A DNA stretch of 64,000 bases from positions 124,001 to 188,000 of the forward strand of contig JAVBMV010000012.1 in the NCBI GenBank assembly GCA_031552145.1, read 5' to 3'. This DNA comes from JAVBMV01 sp031552145. Its GTDB lineage: Bacteria; Myxococcota; Myxococcia; Myxococcales; UBA5297. Below, piece after piece: positions 33,601 through 42,171 of this stretch. Numbering within the stretch: position 1 is the stretch's first letter; each line of letters starts with the position of its first letter. The notes under the pieces were generated by a model. The model worked only from the letters and a program-made list of their open reading frames with translations. It ran no database searches and was not told the DNA's origin. The translations under genes and the position numbers were made by a program.

Positions 33601-36600
33601 GACAGTCGGCCCCAAGCAGGTCGAGGGAAATACGCGCGAATCGACCAACCACACCCTCGCCTATTGTGAGCCCCGCTCCATCGGCGGCGACCTAGTCTAC
33701 CGGCTCTCCCTGCCGACCGATCGCGACAGCAACGTGCTCTTGACGCTCACGCCCAGCGAGGGCTCGCAGCTCATCCCCATCCTCTATGTGCGCGCCAGCT
33801 GCGAGCCAGCCGCGCTCGACAAAGAGTGTCTCGCGGGGAGCGCCGGCGTCCCGCTCACCACCACGCTGACGCGAGTCACCGGCGAGCTCTACATCTTCGT
33901 CGACTCGGCCTCGGCGCGAGACGAGGGCGCCTTTACCCTCAGCGCGGAGGTGACGGAGCCCGGCACGCCGCCCGCGAACGACACCTGCTCGTCGCCGCAG
34001 GATCTGGGGCCCGGCGGTCCCATTACTCTCCCCTTCCACAAGCTCCTCTCCGGAGTATCGACGGTGAGCGCTGGCGCCGAGCCCGAGCTCGTCGGAACCT
34101 GCGCGACCACCTCGGCACTCCACAACGGAAGAGACCTTGTCTACGCGCTCGACGTCCCCACCCAGGCCAGGCTGACCGCGCGCGTCCGGCGACACCCCAC
34201 CACCCCCTCCTTCATCCCGGCGGTCTACATCCGCAAAGCGAGCTGCACCAGCACCGATCCACTCTCCGAGGTCGCCTGTGGAAACGCCAGCAGCACCAGC
34301 AGCGTCGCCTTCGCGGCGGGCCATGTCGGCTCGGGTCTCCACTACATCGTCGTCGACGGCGTGAACGGCAGCTTTGGCACCTTCGATCTCGAGGTCTCGC
34401 TCGACGCCGAGAACTCGATGCCCGACTCCTGCTCCAGCGCGGAGCTCCTCGACGTTGGTATCGAAGGCACACTCTCCCACACCCTCGACAGCGCCCTGGC
34501 CACCAACAACAGCAGCTCGCCCTCGCTCGCTCTTGGCAACGGACCCGACCTCGTCTACTACTTCGACGCTCCCGCGGGCGGCGCCTCTATCAGCGCGACG
34601 CTCCTCTTCGCCTCTGTCAGCGAGCGTGCCCTGCTCTACCTGCGCAAGAGCTGCGCCTCGGGGCTGGCGGCCGATGAGCTCGCCGCGGCCTGGGCGCCCC
34701 GAGGAGGGCCGGCGACATTGAAGACCACCATAGAGGCAGGCCGCTACTATCTGTGGGTCGACTCCCAGGCGCCATTGAAGGGCGTCTTCAGGCTCGACTT
34801 CTCCATGGCGCCACCGCCGGCCAACCCAGGCGCCACCTGCAGCCTACCCCTCTCGCTCACGCTCTCCGGAAGCTCGGCGAGTGCCTATGGGAACAGCTTC
34901 GCGGCCCCCCACGCCAGCGATGGCGCCACCTGCAACACCACCCCACTGCTCGGCCGCCAGGTGGTCTACCAGCTGACGAGGCCAGCGGGCCTGCCGCGCA
35001 CCGGAACGGAGGTACTCCGCGCCACGGTGACGCGCGGCCCTACCGCGAAGAGGAGCTTCCAGCCCGCGGTCGCCATTCGCGGCAGCTGCGCGTTCGGCGA
35101 CAACGACCAACGCGCGTGCGCAACGACCACGACCGGCACCGCCTCGGCCACGCTCGCGAACCCCTGGGCGGCGCCCTGGAGCGACAGCTCGGCCTACTAC
35201 ATCGTGGTCACCTCGACCGCCGCGGAGGGAGATGAATACCTCCTCACCGTACAGCTCGAAGCGGCCAGACCAGATACCTGCAGCGAGGCCGCGGCGCTCA
35301 TTCTCGACTCGAACCTCAGCGCCACCTTCGTCGCGAGCAACAGCGCCGCGACCAACAAGCTCGATGTCTATTGTCCGGGCGGAACCGGCAGCCAGGATTC
35401 GAATGGAAAGGATCTGGTCTACCGCCTCGACGTGACTCCGCAGATGCTCGCGAGCGGCAGCAAGGATCTCGCCGTTGCGCTCTCCTTCTTCCACACCGGG
35501 GCGCATCCGATGATCGTGGTGCAGCAGGGCACCTGTGTCGCCGATACCTCCAGGACCGCGACCAGCGCTCTTGCCTGCGTCAGGCCGACCTCGGCTACGG
35601 GTATTGCCTTCGCGACCATTCCCAGCATCGCGGCCGGCACCTATTTCATCTGGCTCGATATGACCAGCTATAGCACCACTACCGAGCCCTTCACCGCGAG
35701 CGTCTCTCTCATCTCAAGTGGCTCGCCGGCCATGCCGGTGCTTCCCAAGGCCTCTTGCGCGAGCGCCACAGAGATCCCGCCGGAGGCCTTCATCGACGGC
35801 GTGGCAACGATCAAGGGCGACACGACGGCTGGAGTCGATAGCGACAAGACGCGCTGCACTATCCTCTCCAGCTCTGGCCGAGAGGTGGTCTACACGCTCG
35901 CAATTGCAGCCAACAGCTACTTCGACATTTCGGTAATCCCCGAACCGGGTTCTCTCTTCCAACCCAACGTCGAGCTGCGCGGCGCTTGCAACGACTCCTC
36001 CACTAAGCTCAGCTGCGAATTCGCGAACAGCACTGGAAAGGTCGCGCGGATCACGGGACAAGTAACCGAGAGCAAGGAATATGCGCTCTGGGTCGACAGC
36101 GCCTCCGCCACCACCTTTGGCCCCTTCACACTGCGGGTCCGGCTCTCTGCCACCGCGCCCGCCGGTTCGCCCGATACTTGCGACGACGCCATCGCGGCGC
36201 CACTCCCTACCTTGACTGCCGCCAAGCCCTCTCAGACCTTCGCGGGGAGTCTCTCCGGTAAGGCGCATCAGTATGGCAACTCCTGCTTTGCGCCGGCGAC
36301 GGCTACTCCCGACGCGGTCTATCAGTTCACCACGGACGGCAACCGCCCCTTCTCCGCGACGCTGCTCACCGACCGCATCATGACCTCTATCTCGCTCTCT
36401 CTGCGCAAGAGCGACTGCGCCTCGACGCAGAAGAGCGACGAGCTGGCCTGCGTGCCGGCTGCGGCCAAGCCCTCTCTCTACCTTCCCTCGCTTCCCGCCG
36501 GCACCTACTGGCTCCACATCGACGCGAGTGGACCCGGCGTGGCGAACTCAAACTTCCTGCTATCGCTCGACAACTCGGCACCCACCGTGGCCGCGACCTG

Positions 36601-38794
36601 CCAGAGCGGGATGATCCCGCTGCTGACGCCCGATCCGCTCCTCGGAAAGGCCTCGCTCGCGGCGCCGGTCAAGTTGCACGACGGCGTGAATAACCAGGCC
36701 GGCTCCTGCGCGCCCTCGACGTCAGGGATGCCGGGGCCCGAGCGCATCTTCCAAGTCTTGGTTCCAGCCAACCATGTGCTGACCGCGACCGTCACGCCAC
36801 TGCCCACCATCTTCGAAAATAGCTTTGCGCCAGCGCTCTACTTGCGCTCCACCTGCGCCTCGAGCACACCCGCCTCCGAGCTGGCCTGCGCCTACGCAAC
36901 CTCGGTGACGCCGCTCTCGGCCACCGCCGCGGTCACTTCGGCCACCACGCTCTATGTGATCGTCGATTCGGTCGATCCCATGGCCTTTGGGCAGTTCACG
37001 CTCGACCTAAACGTCGCGCCCGTCTCGAGCAACGCCGCCAACGACAGCTGCATTACCCCCTTCCCTGCGAGCGCGGCGCTCTCCTTCAACGCCTCCTACG
37101 CAGCCGTCTCGGACTTCATCGATGACGCGAGGGACTCGGGCAGCGGCAAATGCGCCAGCATGCCCGGGCCCGACAAGGTCTACTCCTTCACCCTTGGCGA
37201 GCCTCGCAAGGTAGTCATCACGGCCTCGGCCTCTGGCTTCAACCCCTCGATCTACCTGCGCCAGGGATGCGCCGACGCGCTCGAGGTCGACCCACGGCTC
37301 GGCTGCGTCGCCGGCACCAGCAGCTCCGAATACCTCGATCTACCCGAGCTCGCCGAGGGAACCTACTATGTATGGATCGACACAACCTCGGCCAGCGCCT
37401 CCGGGCTCTATTGGTTGGAGGTCCAAACCTTTCCGCCAGCCACTCCCGTCGCCAATGAGCAGTGTGACTTCGCCACCGAGCTCACCTTCGACGGGCCGCT
37501 CCCCGCCACCGTTCGTCTGAGCGCCGCGGAGACAATGCCAGGCCCTACCACGAACGATCGGAGCCCCTCCTGCGCAATCGCCGCGGGGCCAGACGCCGTC
37601 TACACCTTCGCGATCGCCCCGGGGACGGCCAGGAAGCTCGAGGCGAAGCTCCAGGGCAAGTATCTGGCACCTACCCTTTCGCTCGTCACCGACTGCACCA
37701 AGGGGAGCTCAGTGGGGATCAAGGGCTGCGCTACCTCGCCAGCGATGGGGGCCGCCTCCACCATTAGCCATCCCTACCTAGCTCCCGGCCGCTATTATCT
37801 ATGGGTCGACTCAACCAACACCCAATCGCGCGGCGCCTACGAGCTCACGGTCACGCTAAGCGAACCCACGCTGACCGCCAAGCCCAAGAGCGCGGACTGT
37901 ACGGAGCTCGAGAGCGAAGTGCTCACCTTCGCCGCCCTAGATACGCTGAAGACCGCTACCTTCCAGCTAACGAACAGCGCCGAGAGCGGCGCCTGGGGCA
38001 ACTGCGGCAGGACATATGGAGCCGACACCATCTACAAGTTGGTCTTGGAGGATAGGCGCATGATCACGGTCGAGCTCTCGGGTACCCCCACCTGCGAGGA
38101 CTGCATCGTCGCTCTCTACCTTCGGAAGAGCTGCGAGGATGGCTCGATGGAGAGCGAGATGGGCTGTAACGCCAACTACGCCTCCGCCTCGCTCACCTAC
38201 CCCTCGCTCGACGCGGGCACCTACTACATCTTTCTGGATCTTCACATCAACATGGATCCTGCGAGCGCCTCCGGCAATCTGGCTCTGAAGGTTACGGCCG
38301 ATGTACCCGCGGCGAGCGCCGATCTCCCCAAGAACGACACCTGCGCCGGTCTCCCCGTGGATCTCGCCCTCACGCTGGGCGTGCCCAAGTCGGGCGACAC
38401 CACCCACGCCAATCCCGACTACGCCTTCGGCAAGAACGCGGCGGGAAAAAACGCCGACGGCACCAATGGATGCGACGGCGCGACCAGCATCAAGGGCGCG
38501 TCAGCCGAGGTGGTCTACACCTACACCACGCCCGCCACCCCCTCGCCTTTCCGCGTCGTGATGGACGCCACCAGCACGGGCGGAGGGACACAGTGGAATG
38601 GCGCGCTCTGGGTCGGAACCAGTTGTGCCGACATCAACAGCTGCGTCGGCTCGGGCGACGTCTTCTCCGGTGCAAAGGACATCGTGAACATCCCAGCACC
38701 GCTGCCGAACCAGACCTACTACATCTTCGCGGGAGGCTCCGCGGCGAGCGACCGTGGCAAATTCACTATCCTGGTCGAGAGCTATTCGCCCTAG
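30656..38794 (+). CDS. Giant repeat lipoprotein (2,712 residues)
   Basis: A predicted surface or periplasmic lipoprotein: signal MSFAKTLSLCILLLLSAC with anchor Cys18 followed by Asp. Residues about 40-265 are Cys-rich with modules such as CEVPDGCGGSCSC and CGSISVADDGCGTPIPSLDCGTC. From residue about 266 to the end there are about 17 divergent repeats of roughly 140 residues. Each has an NDSC or NDTC start, a Cys before G(P/R)D(V/L)VY, a (L/I)YLR(S/K)SC strand with a later Cys, and GTYY(L/V)W(I/V)DS near its end, giving about four cysteines. The pattern resembles PPC-type (pre-peptidase C-terminal) beta domains. No enzyme domain is visible. Composition is Ala/Ser/Thr/Pro-rich. It lies downstream of the ECF/FecR pair and is probably controlled by it (inference). 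Confidence 0.88.
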   Translation: MSFAKTLSLCILLLLSACDGSVIGFQDTGNPDADASEKDAGQCLPPKLECGDNCCDEKERCEEGQCLPCEPSCAPGSCEVPDGCGGSCSCEGGLFCNEQHQCQEECTESSAAFCLRLTKECGTFSGTDLCGEPRTADCGECTLPERCNTETNQCSCTPAEKAVLCGAASAQCGSISVADDGCGTPIPSLDCGTCSELANCEADHRCHCKETDVQICARLSRNCGALQALDECGDYRHIPDCSFGVPCGTGNECVNNSCATIGTVPSNDSCGAAGASAIELVLDPEGKITFETDTTHAGPSASGRCQPNSLNDVVYALRLAKESSLKLVATPANGSLTRPNLYLRSSCADPATEIGCALSPSAGAPAELAAPSAGPGLVYLWIDSGGLLQADAGRQTITIEATPVSAPINPNCAEALPILNPKKELFLELEGTTVGATHPSEEELGRCALTGRDVYYSFTMPDDEEHLVVATVWSTDSHYAPGIALLRACSGEERELSCLAGDPAHPHNRLQVSVPRLPPDTTYYLRISGVTSVPGNFAATLEFFAPIDNDSCEQVESGGTHLDLGPSFSKTITGRTDVANDNVAVSCTGQSADEGRDVVYSFDVPAGKSRNVAVTLKGIGGAYLPTFSVRSDCYAKSSELLCATPSDVAAPDPTETLSRRLFALRPGTYHLIVDSFKGSGGEFELQISMPERGAAPANDSCAAASEHSLNPVPPTWRTEGVGNTLDATNDLDPSFATDSGADVVYSISPTEDSSLHFYMRRSVESPEYKPILYLLSDCADASSVVASNSSSAEEMELRANLSGGSTYFLVVDSADRSEGAFSYELFLLPQVTNVSCTDAADLGFTASELSREALSDNSFGTSSANSICTVDGGSDLYWKLTVPGTGYKDLSVSFEIPAASRFEPSVSLRSLCQVAETERACARLERSEEAVFTAYKLLGGETYTLLVDGQHHGADGPFLLKAALSPSTLSTNDLCSSALPFPTVGPKQVEGNTRESTNHTLAYCEPRSIGGDLVYRLSLPTDRDSNVLLTLTPSEGSQLIPILYVRASCEPAALDKECLAGSAGVPLTTTLTRVTGELYIFVDSASARDEGAFTLSAEVTEPGTPPANDTCSSPQDLGPGGPITLPFHKLLSGVSTVSAGAEPELVGTCATTSALHNGRDLVYALDVPTQARLTARVRRHPTTPSFIPAVYIRKASCTSTDPLSEVACGNASSTSSVAFAAGHVGSGLHYIVVDGVNGSFGTFDLEVSLDAENSMPDSCSSAELLDVGIEGTLSHTLDSALATNNSSSPSLALGNGPDLVYYFDAPAGGASISATLLFASVSERALLYLRKSCASGLAADELAAAWAPRGGPATLKTTIEAGRYYLWVDSQAPLKGVFRLDFSMAPPPANPGATCSLPLSLTLSGSSASAYGNSFAAPHASDGATCNTTPLLGRQVVYQLTRPAGLPRTGTEVLRATVTRGPTAKRSFQPAVAIRGSCAFGDNDQRACATTTTGTASATLANPWAAPWSDSSAYYIVVTSTAAEGDEYLLTVQLEAARPDTCSEAAALILDSNLSATFVASNSAATNKLDVYCPGGTGSQDSNGKDLVYRLDVTPQMLASGSKDLAVALSFFHTGAHPMIVVQQGTCVADTSRTATSALACVRPTSATGIAFATIPSIAAGTYFIWLDMTSYSTTTEPFTASVSLISSGSPAMPVLPKASCASATEIPPEAFIDGVATIKGDTTAGVDSDKTRCTILSSSGREVVYTLAIAANSYFDISVIPEPGSLFQPNVELRGACNDSSTKLSCEFANSTGKVARITGQVTESKEYALWVDSASATTFGPFTLRVRLSATAPAGSPDTCDDAIAAPLPTLTAAKPSQTFAGSLSGKAHQYGNSCFAPATATPDAVYQFTTDGNRPFSATLLTDRIMTSISLSLRKSDCASTQKSDELACVPAAAKPSLYLPSLPAGTYWLHIDASGPGVANSNFLLSLDNSAPTVAATCQSGMIPLLTPDPLLGKASLAAPVKLHDGVNNQAGSCAPSTSGMPGPERIFQVLVPANHVLTATVTPLPTIFENSFAPALYLRSTCASSTPASELACAYATSVTPLSATAAVTSATTLYVIVDSVDPMAFGQFTLDLNVAPVSSNAANDSCITPFPASAALSFNASYAAVSDFIDDARDSGSGKCASMPGPDKVYSFTLGEPRKVVITASASGFNPSIYLRQGCADALEVDPRLGCVAGTSSSEYLDLPELAEGTYYVWIDTTSASASGLYWLEVQTFPPATPVANEQCDFATELTFDGPLPATVRLSAAETMPGPTTNDRSPSCAIAAGPDAVYTFAIAPGTARKLEAKLQGKYLAPTLSLVTDCTKGSSVGIKGCATSPAMGAASTISHPYLAPGRYYLWVDSTNTQSRGAYELTVTLSEPTLTAKPKSADCTELESEVLTFAALDTLKTATFQLTNSAESGAWGNCGRTYGADTIYKLVLEDRRMITVELSGTPTCEDCIVALYLRKSCEDGSMESEMGCNANYASASLTYPSLDAGTYYIFLDLHINMDPASASGNLALKVTADVPAASADLPKNDTCAGLPVDLALTLGVPKSGDTTHANPDYAFGKNAAGKNADGTNGCDGATSIKGASAEVVYTYTTPATPSPFRVVMDATSTGGGTQWNGALWVGTSCADINSCVGSGDVFSGAKDIVNIPAPLPNQTYYIFAGGSAASDRGKFTILVESYSP
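31448..38791 (+). repeat. About 17 tandem protein repeats within the giant lipoprotein gene
   Basis: By eye, repeat units begin near NDSC, NPNC, NDSC, NDSC, NVSC, NDLC, NDTC, PDSC, GATC, PDTC, KASC, PDTC, AATC, NDSC, NEQC, SADC and NDTC. The units are related at protein level (about 120-160 residues each), but the DNA is not repeated exactly, so the expansion is old rather than recent. Confidence 0.8.
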
Positions 38795-38801
38795 CGAGAT
38801 G

Positions 38802-38834
38802 CGCGCGGCGGTTCCCAATGGGAGCCGCCGCGCG
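38802..38834. terminator. Bidirectional terminator hairpin between convergent genes
   Basis: A 15-bp stem (CGCGCGGCGG 5' arm, CCGCCGCGCG 3' arm, with an inner TTCCC/GGGAG) around an AAT loop lies between the giant lipoprotein stop and the DUF420 gene stop. No long T-tract is present on either side. Confidence 0.65.
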
Positions 38835-38838
38835 GGTA

Positions 38839-39264
38839 TTAGGCGGGAGGATGGTAGAGCATCCAATAGACCAGCACGCCGGTGGCGGAGACATAGAGCC
38901 ACACAGGCAGCGTGTAGCGCGCTACGCGTCTGTGCGAATCGAAGCGGCGCCGCGCCAGTGCCCAGTAGAGCGTGAGCAGTACCAACGGAACCACCGCCAT
39001 CGCCAGCAGCGTGTGTGACGCGAGGACGCTCAGATAGAGCGCCTTCAGGAGTCCTGTGCCGGGGTAGCGATGCACCCCGGTGAGCGCCACCCGCGTCAGA
39101 TAGCTGACTAGGAAGAGCGCCGAGGTGAATGCCGCCCCCAACATGAGGCGGCGATGGAGCTCCCGGCGCCCCGCGCGAATGGCGATGAATCCACCGAGGA
39201 GCAGCAGCGCGCAGAGCGCGTTGAGCGAGGCGTTGAGCGCCGGCAGCAGAGTCGCCAATTCCAT
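38839..39264 (-). CDS. DUF420 membrane protein (CtaM-like)
   Basis: A 141-residue protein with four predicted membrane helices. LHRRLMLGAAFTSALFLVSYLTRVALTG, LKALYLSVLASHTLLAMAVVPLVLLTLYWAL and the end RYTLPVWLYVSATGVLVYWMLY match DUF420. Members occur beside cytochrome oxidase genes, and CtaM in Firmicutes is needed for heme A-containing oxidase activity. The adjacent ctaB supports a role in oxidase maturation (inference). Its start is one base from the ctaB stop. Confidence 0.85.
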   Translation of the reverse strand: MELATLLPALNASLNALCALLLLGGFIAIRAGRRELHRRLMLGAAFTSALFLVSYLTRVALTGVHRYPGTGLLKALYLSVLASHTLLAMAVVPLVLLTLYWALARRRFDSHRRVARYTLPVWLYVSATGVLVYWMLYHPPA

Positions 39265-39265
39265 C

Positions 39266-40168
39266 TCAGAGATAGTGGTCGACGAGGAGCGCGCTCATCA
39301 GCGCGACCAGATAGAGGTTGGTCGAGAGAAAGAATGAGCGCGCCCAGCCGCTCTCCGCCGCGGGTGAAAGTCCCCTACGTGCCCGCAGCAGCATCGCGGC
39401 GCCGGCGAGCGAAGCCACGACGAGGTAGAGCCACCGCACGTCGCCGATGGCCGCGGCGCCGAGGCTGATCACCACGACCGCGCACTGCGACCGCACCAGT
39501 AAGAGCCGCGCGGCGCGCTGCCCCCGGGTGTTGGCCAGAACCTTGAATCCTCCTCGCGCATACTCCCTGGCTCTATAGAGAGAGATCGCGAGAAAGTGGG
39601 GCAGCTGCCAACAGAAGAGCAGCAAGAAGAGCAGCGCCCCCGTCAGCTCTACTCTGCCCGCGGCGGCGGTCGAACCAACGAGGACGGGGAGCGCGCCGGG
39701 CAGTGCGCCCACATAGAGCGCCTTGTCGCTGATGCGCTTCATCGGCGTATAGAGCGCCACGTAAAGAAGGAGCGCGAGGAGCGCGAAGGCACAGGAGAGC
39801 GGGCTCGCCAGCGCCGCCAGCGGCGCTCCTACCGCAACCATGCCGACACCATAGAGAAGGGCCAAGCGCGGCGAGAGGCGCCCCGCGGGCAGCGGGCGGT
39901 GCTTCGTCCGAGACATGCGCCCATCCAGCTCCCGCTCCAGGTAGCAGTTGAAGGTGTTGGCGGCGCCGATGATGAGCGCCGTGCCCACCAAAAGTAGCAG
40001 CGACTGCCCCCACGAGTGCGCGCCCGGAGCGAGCCAGTAGGCCGCCTCCGCCGCGACCAGATTGAGCGCCGTAAGGCGGGGCTTGGTCAGCTCCAGCAGG
40101 TCGGCAAGGTGAGAGCGGAGCGCCGAGCGCTCCTCTCCATTCGACAACAGTGGTGCAATGGCTTCCAT
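39266..40168 (-). CDS. ctaB: Protoheme IX farnesyltransferase (heme O synthase)
   Basis: A 300-residue polytopic inner-membrane prenyltransferase of the UbiA family that adds a farnesyl group to heme B. The Asp-rich active-site motif is NTFNCYLERELDGRMSRTKHRPLPAGRLSP, and the second conserved loop is LYTPMKRISDKALYVGALPGALPVLVGSTAA. About eight membrane helices follow. It is in operon with the DUF420 gene. Oxidase subunit genes are not in the window. Confidence 0.95.
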   Translation of the reverse strand: MEAIAPLLSNGEERSALRSHLADLLELTKPRLTALNLVAAEAAYWLAPGAHSWGQSLLLLVGTALIIGAANTFNCYLERELDGRMSRTKHRPLPAGRLSPRLALLYGVGMVAVGAPLAALASPLSCAFALLALLLYVALYTPMKRISDKALYVGALPGALPVLVGSTAAAGRVELTGALLFLLLFCWQLPHFLAISLYRAREYARGGFKVLANTRGQRAARLLLVRSQCAVVVISLGAAAIGDVRWLYLVVASLAGAAMLLRARRGLSPAAESGWARSFFLSTNLYLVALMSALLVDHYL

Positions 40169-40222
40169 CTTCTCTCCCGCCCTCTTCGATGCCCACCAGC
40201 CAAAGTCGGACCTGTCTGGGAT

Positions 40223-40271
40223 GCAGAGGGGCCGGGAAAGGGTCCCCTTCTAGCGTGTCAGACCCCTCTGC
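40223..40271. promoter_or_regulatory. Inverted repeat in the ctaB-ssb divergent region
   Basis: GCAGAGGGG (40223-40231) and CCCCTCTGC (40263-40271) are perfect 9-base inverted arms separated by 31 bases. They lie between the divergent ctaB and ssb starts. They could be an operator or the arms of an RNA stem in the ssb leader; no -35/-10 pair was clearly recognised. Confidence 0.4.
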
Positions 40272-40356
40272 TAGGCTGCGCCCGTCTCGTGAAGGAAGGC
40301 GAGACACCACGACAGCACCCGCCCGCGACGGGCGGGAAACGAAAAGGAGAAGTGAG

Positions 40357-40797
40357 ATGGGTCTGAACAGAGCGATGCTTCTTGGAAACCTGGGCCGCGA
40401 TCCCGAGCTGCGCCACACCACCAGCGGTCAGTCGGTCACCACCTTCTCAATCGCCACCAGCGAACGATGGACAGACAAGGCGGGGCAACAGCAGGAGCGC
40501 ACCGAGTGGCACCGCATCGTCGTCTGGGGTAAGCAGGGCGAGATGTGCGCCCAGTATCTGAAGAAGGGGCGCCAGGTCTTCGTCGAGGGGCGGATCCAGA
40601 CACGCGAGTACCAGAATAAAGAGGGTCAGAAGCAGTTCACCACCGAGATCATCGCCAACCATGTCACCTTCGTTGGCTCGCGCGATGGAGGTGGCGGAGG
40701 CCGAGGCGACGACTTCGGCCCGCCTCCTTCCGACTACGAGCAGGGCAGCGGAGGCAGCGGTGGCGGCGACCTCGGGGGCGACGACATTCCCTTCTAG
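40357..40797 (+). CDS. ssb: Single-stranded DNA-binding protein
   Basis: A 146-residue SSB. The OB fold shows MLLGNLGRDPELRHTTSGQSVTTFSIAT, EWHRIVVWGKQGEMCAQYLKKGRQVFVEGRIQTREYQNKEGQKQFTTEI. A Gly-rich linker leads to the acidic tip GGDDIPF that recruits DNA repair and replication proteins. The ATG at 40357 follows AAAAGGAGA. Not linked here to rpsF/rpsR, unlike in many bacteria. Confidence 0.97.
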   Translation: MGLNRAMLLGNLGRDPELRHTTSGQSVTTFSIATSERWTDKAGQQQERTEWHRIVVWGKQGEMCAQYLKKGRQVFVEGRIQTREYQNKEGQKQFTTEIIANHVTFVGSRDGGGGGRGDDFGPPPSDYEQGSGGSGGGDLGGDDIPF

Positions 40798-40825
40798 GCA
40801 GCCGACGGGTGCGAGCGTGGAGCGC

Positions 40826-42064
40826 TCAGGCCTCCACCCTCGTCCCTTTGGCGATCACGACGATGCCGGTCGGCGTCACATGGAAGCGGCGCTGATCGGC
40901 CTCCAGATCGTAACCGATGGTAACCCCCGGCGCGAAGACAGCATTTTTGTCGACGATGGCCCGTCTGATCCTGCAGCGCCGTCCAACGTTGACGTTGTCA
41001 AAGAGGATCGACTCCTCCACGTAGGAATAGGAGTTGATCCTCACTCTGGGCGAGAGGATCGATCGATGCACCCGCCCGCCGGAGATGATGCAGCCATCGC
41101 TCACGAGCGACTCGGTCGCCCACCCAATCCGATCGTGCGCTGGATCATGGAAGACGAACTTTACCGGGGGATAAGGATTGCTCGCCGTATAGAGAGGCCA
41201 GCGATCATTGTAGAGGTTGAAGACCGGATCGGTCTGGATCAGATCCATGTTGGTCTGCCAGTAGGTCTCGAGCGTTCCAACATCTCGCCAATACCCGCGC
41301 TCCCGCTCCGTCTGTCCCGGGATGACGTTGAGCGCGAAGTCATAGACATAGACATCCGCGTATTTGTACATCTCACTGATAATCGACTTACCGAAGTCGT
41401 GTGAGCTCTCGGGCCGCGACGCGTCGCGGACAATCTCCTTAACGAGGGCGCCGGTGCTGAAGACATAGTTGCCCATGGAGGCGAGGCAGCGGCTCTCGTC
41501 GCCAGGAATGGGCCGGGCGTCTTCCGGGCGAGGCTTCTCCACGAACCCGACCATCCTCCCCTCGCGATCGATCTCCACGATCCCGAACTGCGACGAGAGG
41601 GCGCGCGGCACGGGGATGGCCGCCACGGTACAATCGGCGCGCTTCGCCCTATGGAGCTCGAGCATCTGGCGCACATCCATCCGATAGATATGATCGGCAC
41701 CGAAGACGAAAACATCGTCGGGCTCCTCGTCGGTGATGATGTTCAGGTTCTGGTAGACGGCGTCGGCCGAGCCCTTGAACCACTCGGGCCCCGTCCTCAT
41801 CTGCGCCGGCACCAGCTCGACGTAGTGACCCAGCATGTTCGAGAGGCGCCAGGCCCGGTTGAGGTGGATGCTCAGCGAGTCGCTTTTGTATTGGGTGAGC
41901 ACCTTGATCTTCAGCACACCCGAGTTGGCGAAGTTGGAGAGGACGAAGTCGATGATCCGGTAGCGCCCCCCGAAGGGGACGGAGGGCTTCGCGCGATCGC
42001 GCGTCAGGGGCTCCAGCCGCTCGCCGCGCCCCCCCGCGAGGATCATCGCGAGCAGTCTTGCCAT
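40826..42064 (-). CDS. glgC: Glucose-1-phosphate adenylyltransferase
   Basis: A 412-residue ADP-glucose pyrophosphorylase, the committed step of glycogen synthesis. The nucleotide-binding N-terminus is LLAMILAGGRGERLEPLTRDRAKPSVPFGGRYRIIDFVLSN. FKGSADAVYQNL, FGADHIYRMD, FGIVEIDREGRMVGFVEKP and the C-terminal left-handed beta-helix (SDGCIISGGRVHRSILSPRVRINSYSYVEESILFDNVNVGRRC) are standard. The ATG at 42064 is preceded by GGGGGAGG; an upstream in-frame ATG at 42148 is less likely. No other glg gene is near. Confidence 0.96.
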   Translation of the reverse strand: MARLLAMILAGGRGERLEPLTRDRAKPSVPFGGRYRIIDFVLSNFANSGVLKIKVLTQYKSDSLSIHLNRAWRLSNMLGHYVELVPAQMRTGPEWFKGSADAVYQNLNIITDEEPDDVFVFGADHIYRMDVRQMLELHRAKRADCTVAAIPVPRALSSQFGIVEIDREGRMVGFVEKPRPEDARPIPGDESRCLASMGNYVFSTGALVKEIVRDASRPESSHDFGKSIISEMYKYADVYVYDFALNVIPGQTERERGYWRDVGTLETYWQTNMDLIQTDPVFNLYNDRWPLYTASNPYPPVKFVFHDPAHDRIGWATESLVSDGCIISGGRVHRSILSPRVRINSYSYVEESILFDNVNVGRRCRIRRAIVDKNAVFAPGVTIGYDLEADQRRFHVTPTGIVVIAKGTRVEA

Positions 42065-42171
42065 TTGTCCTCCCCCGGTGCGCGACCTCGCCACGCGCAA
42101 CCAATGTGCGACTCGCGCCTCGAATGCTCCAGTCGAACGAGCGGGCAAGCCCCTCTGCGCGGGAGCAATCG

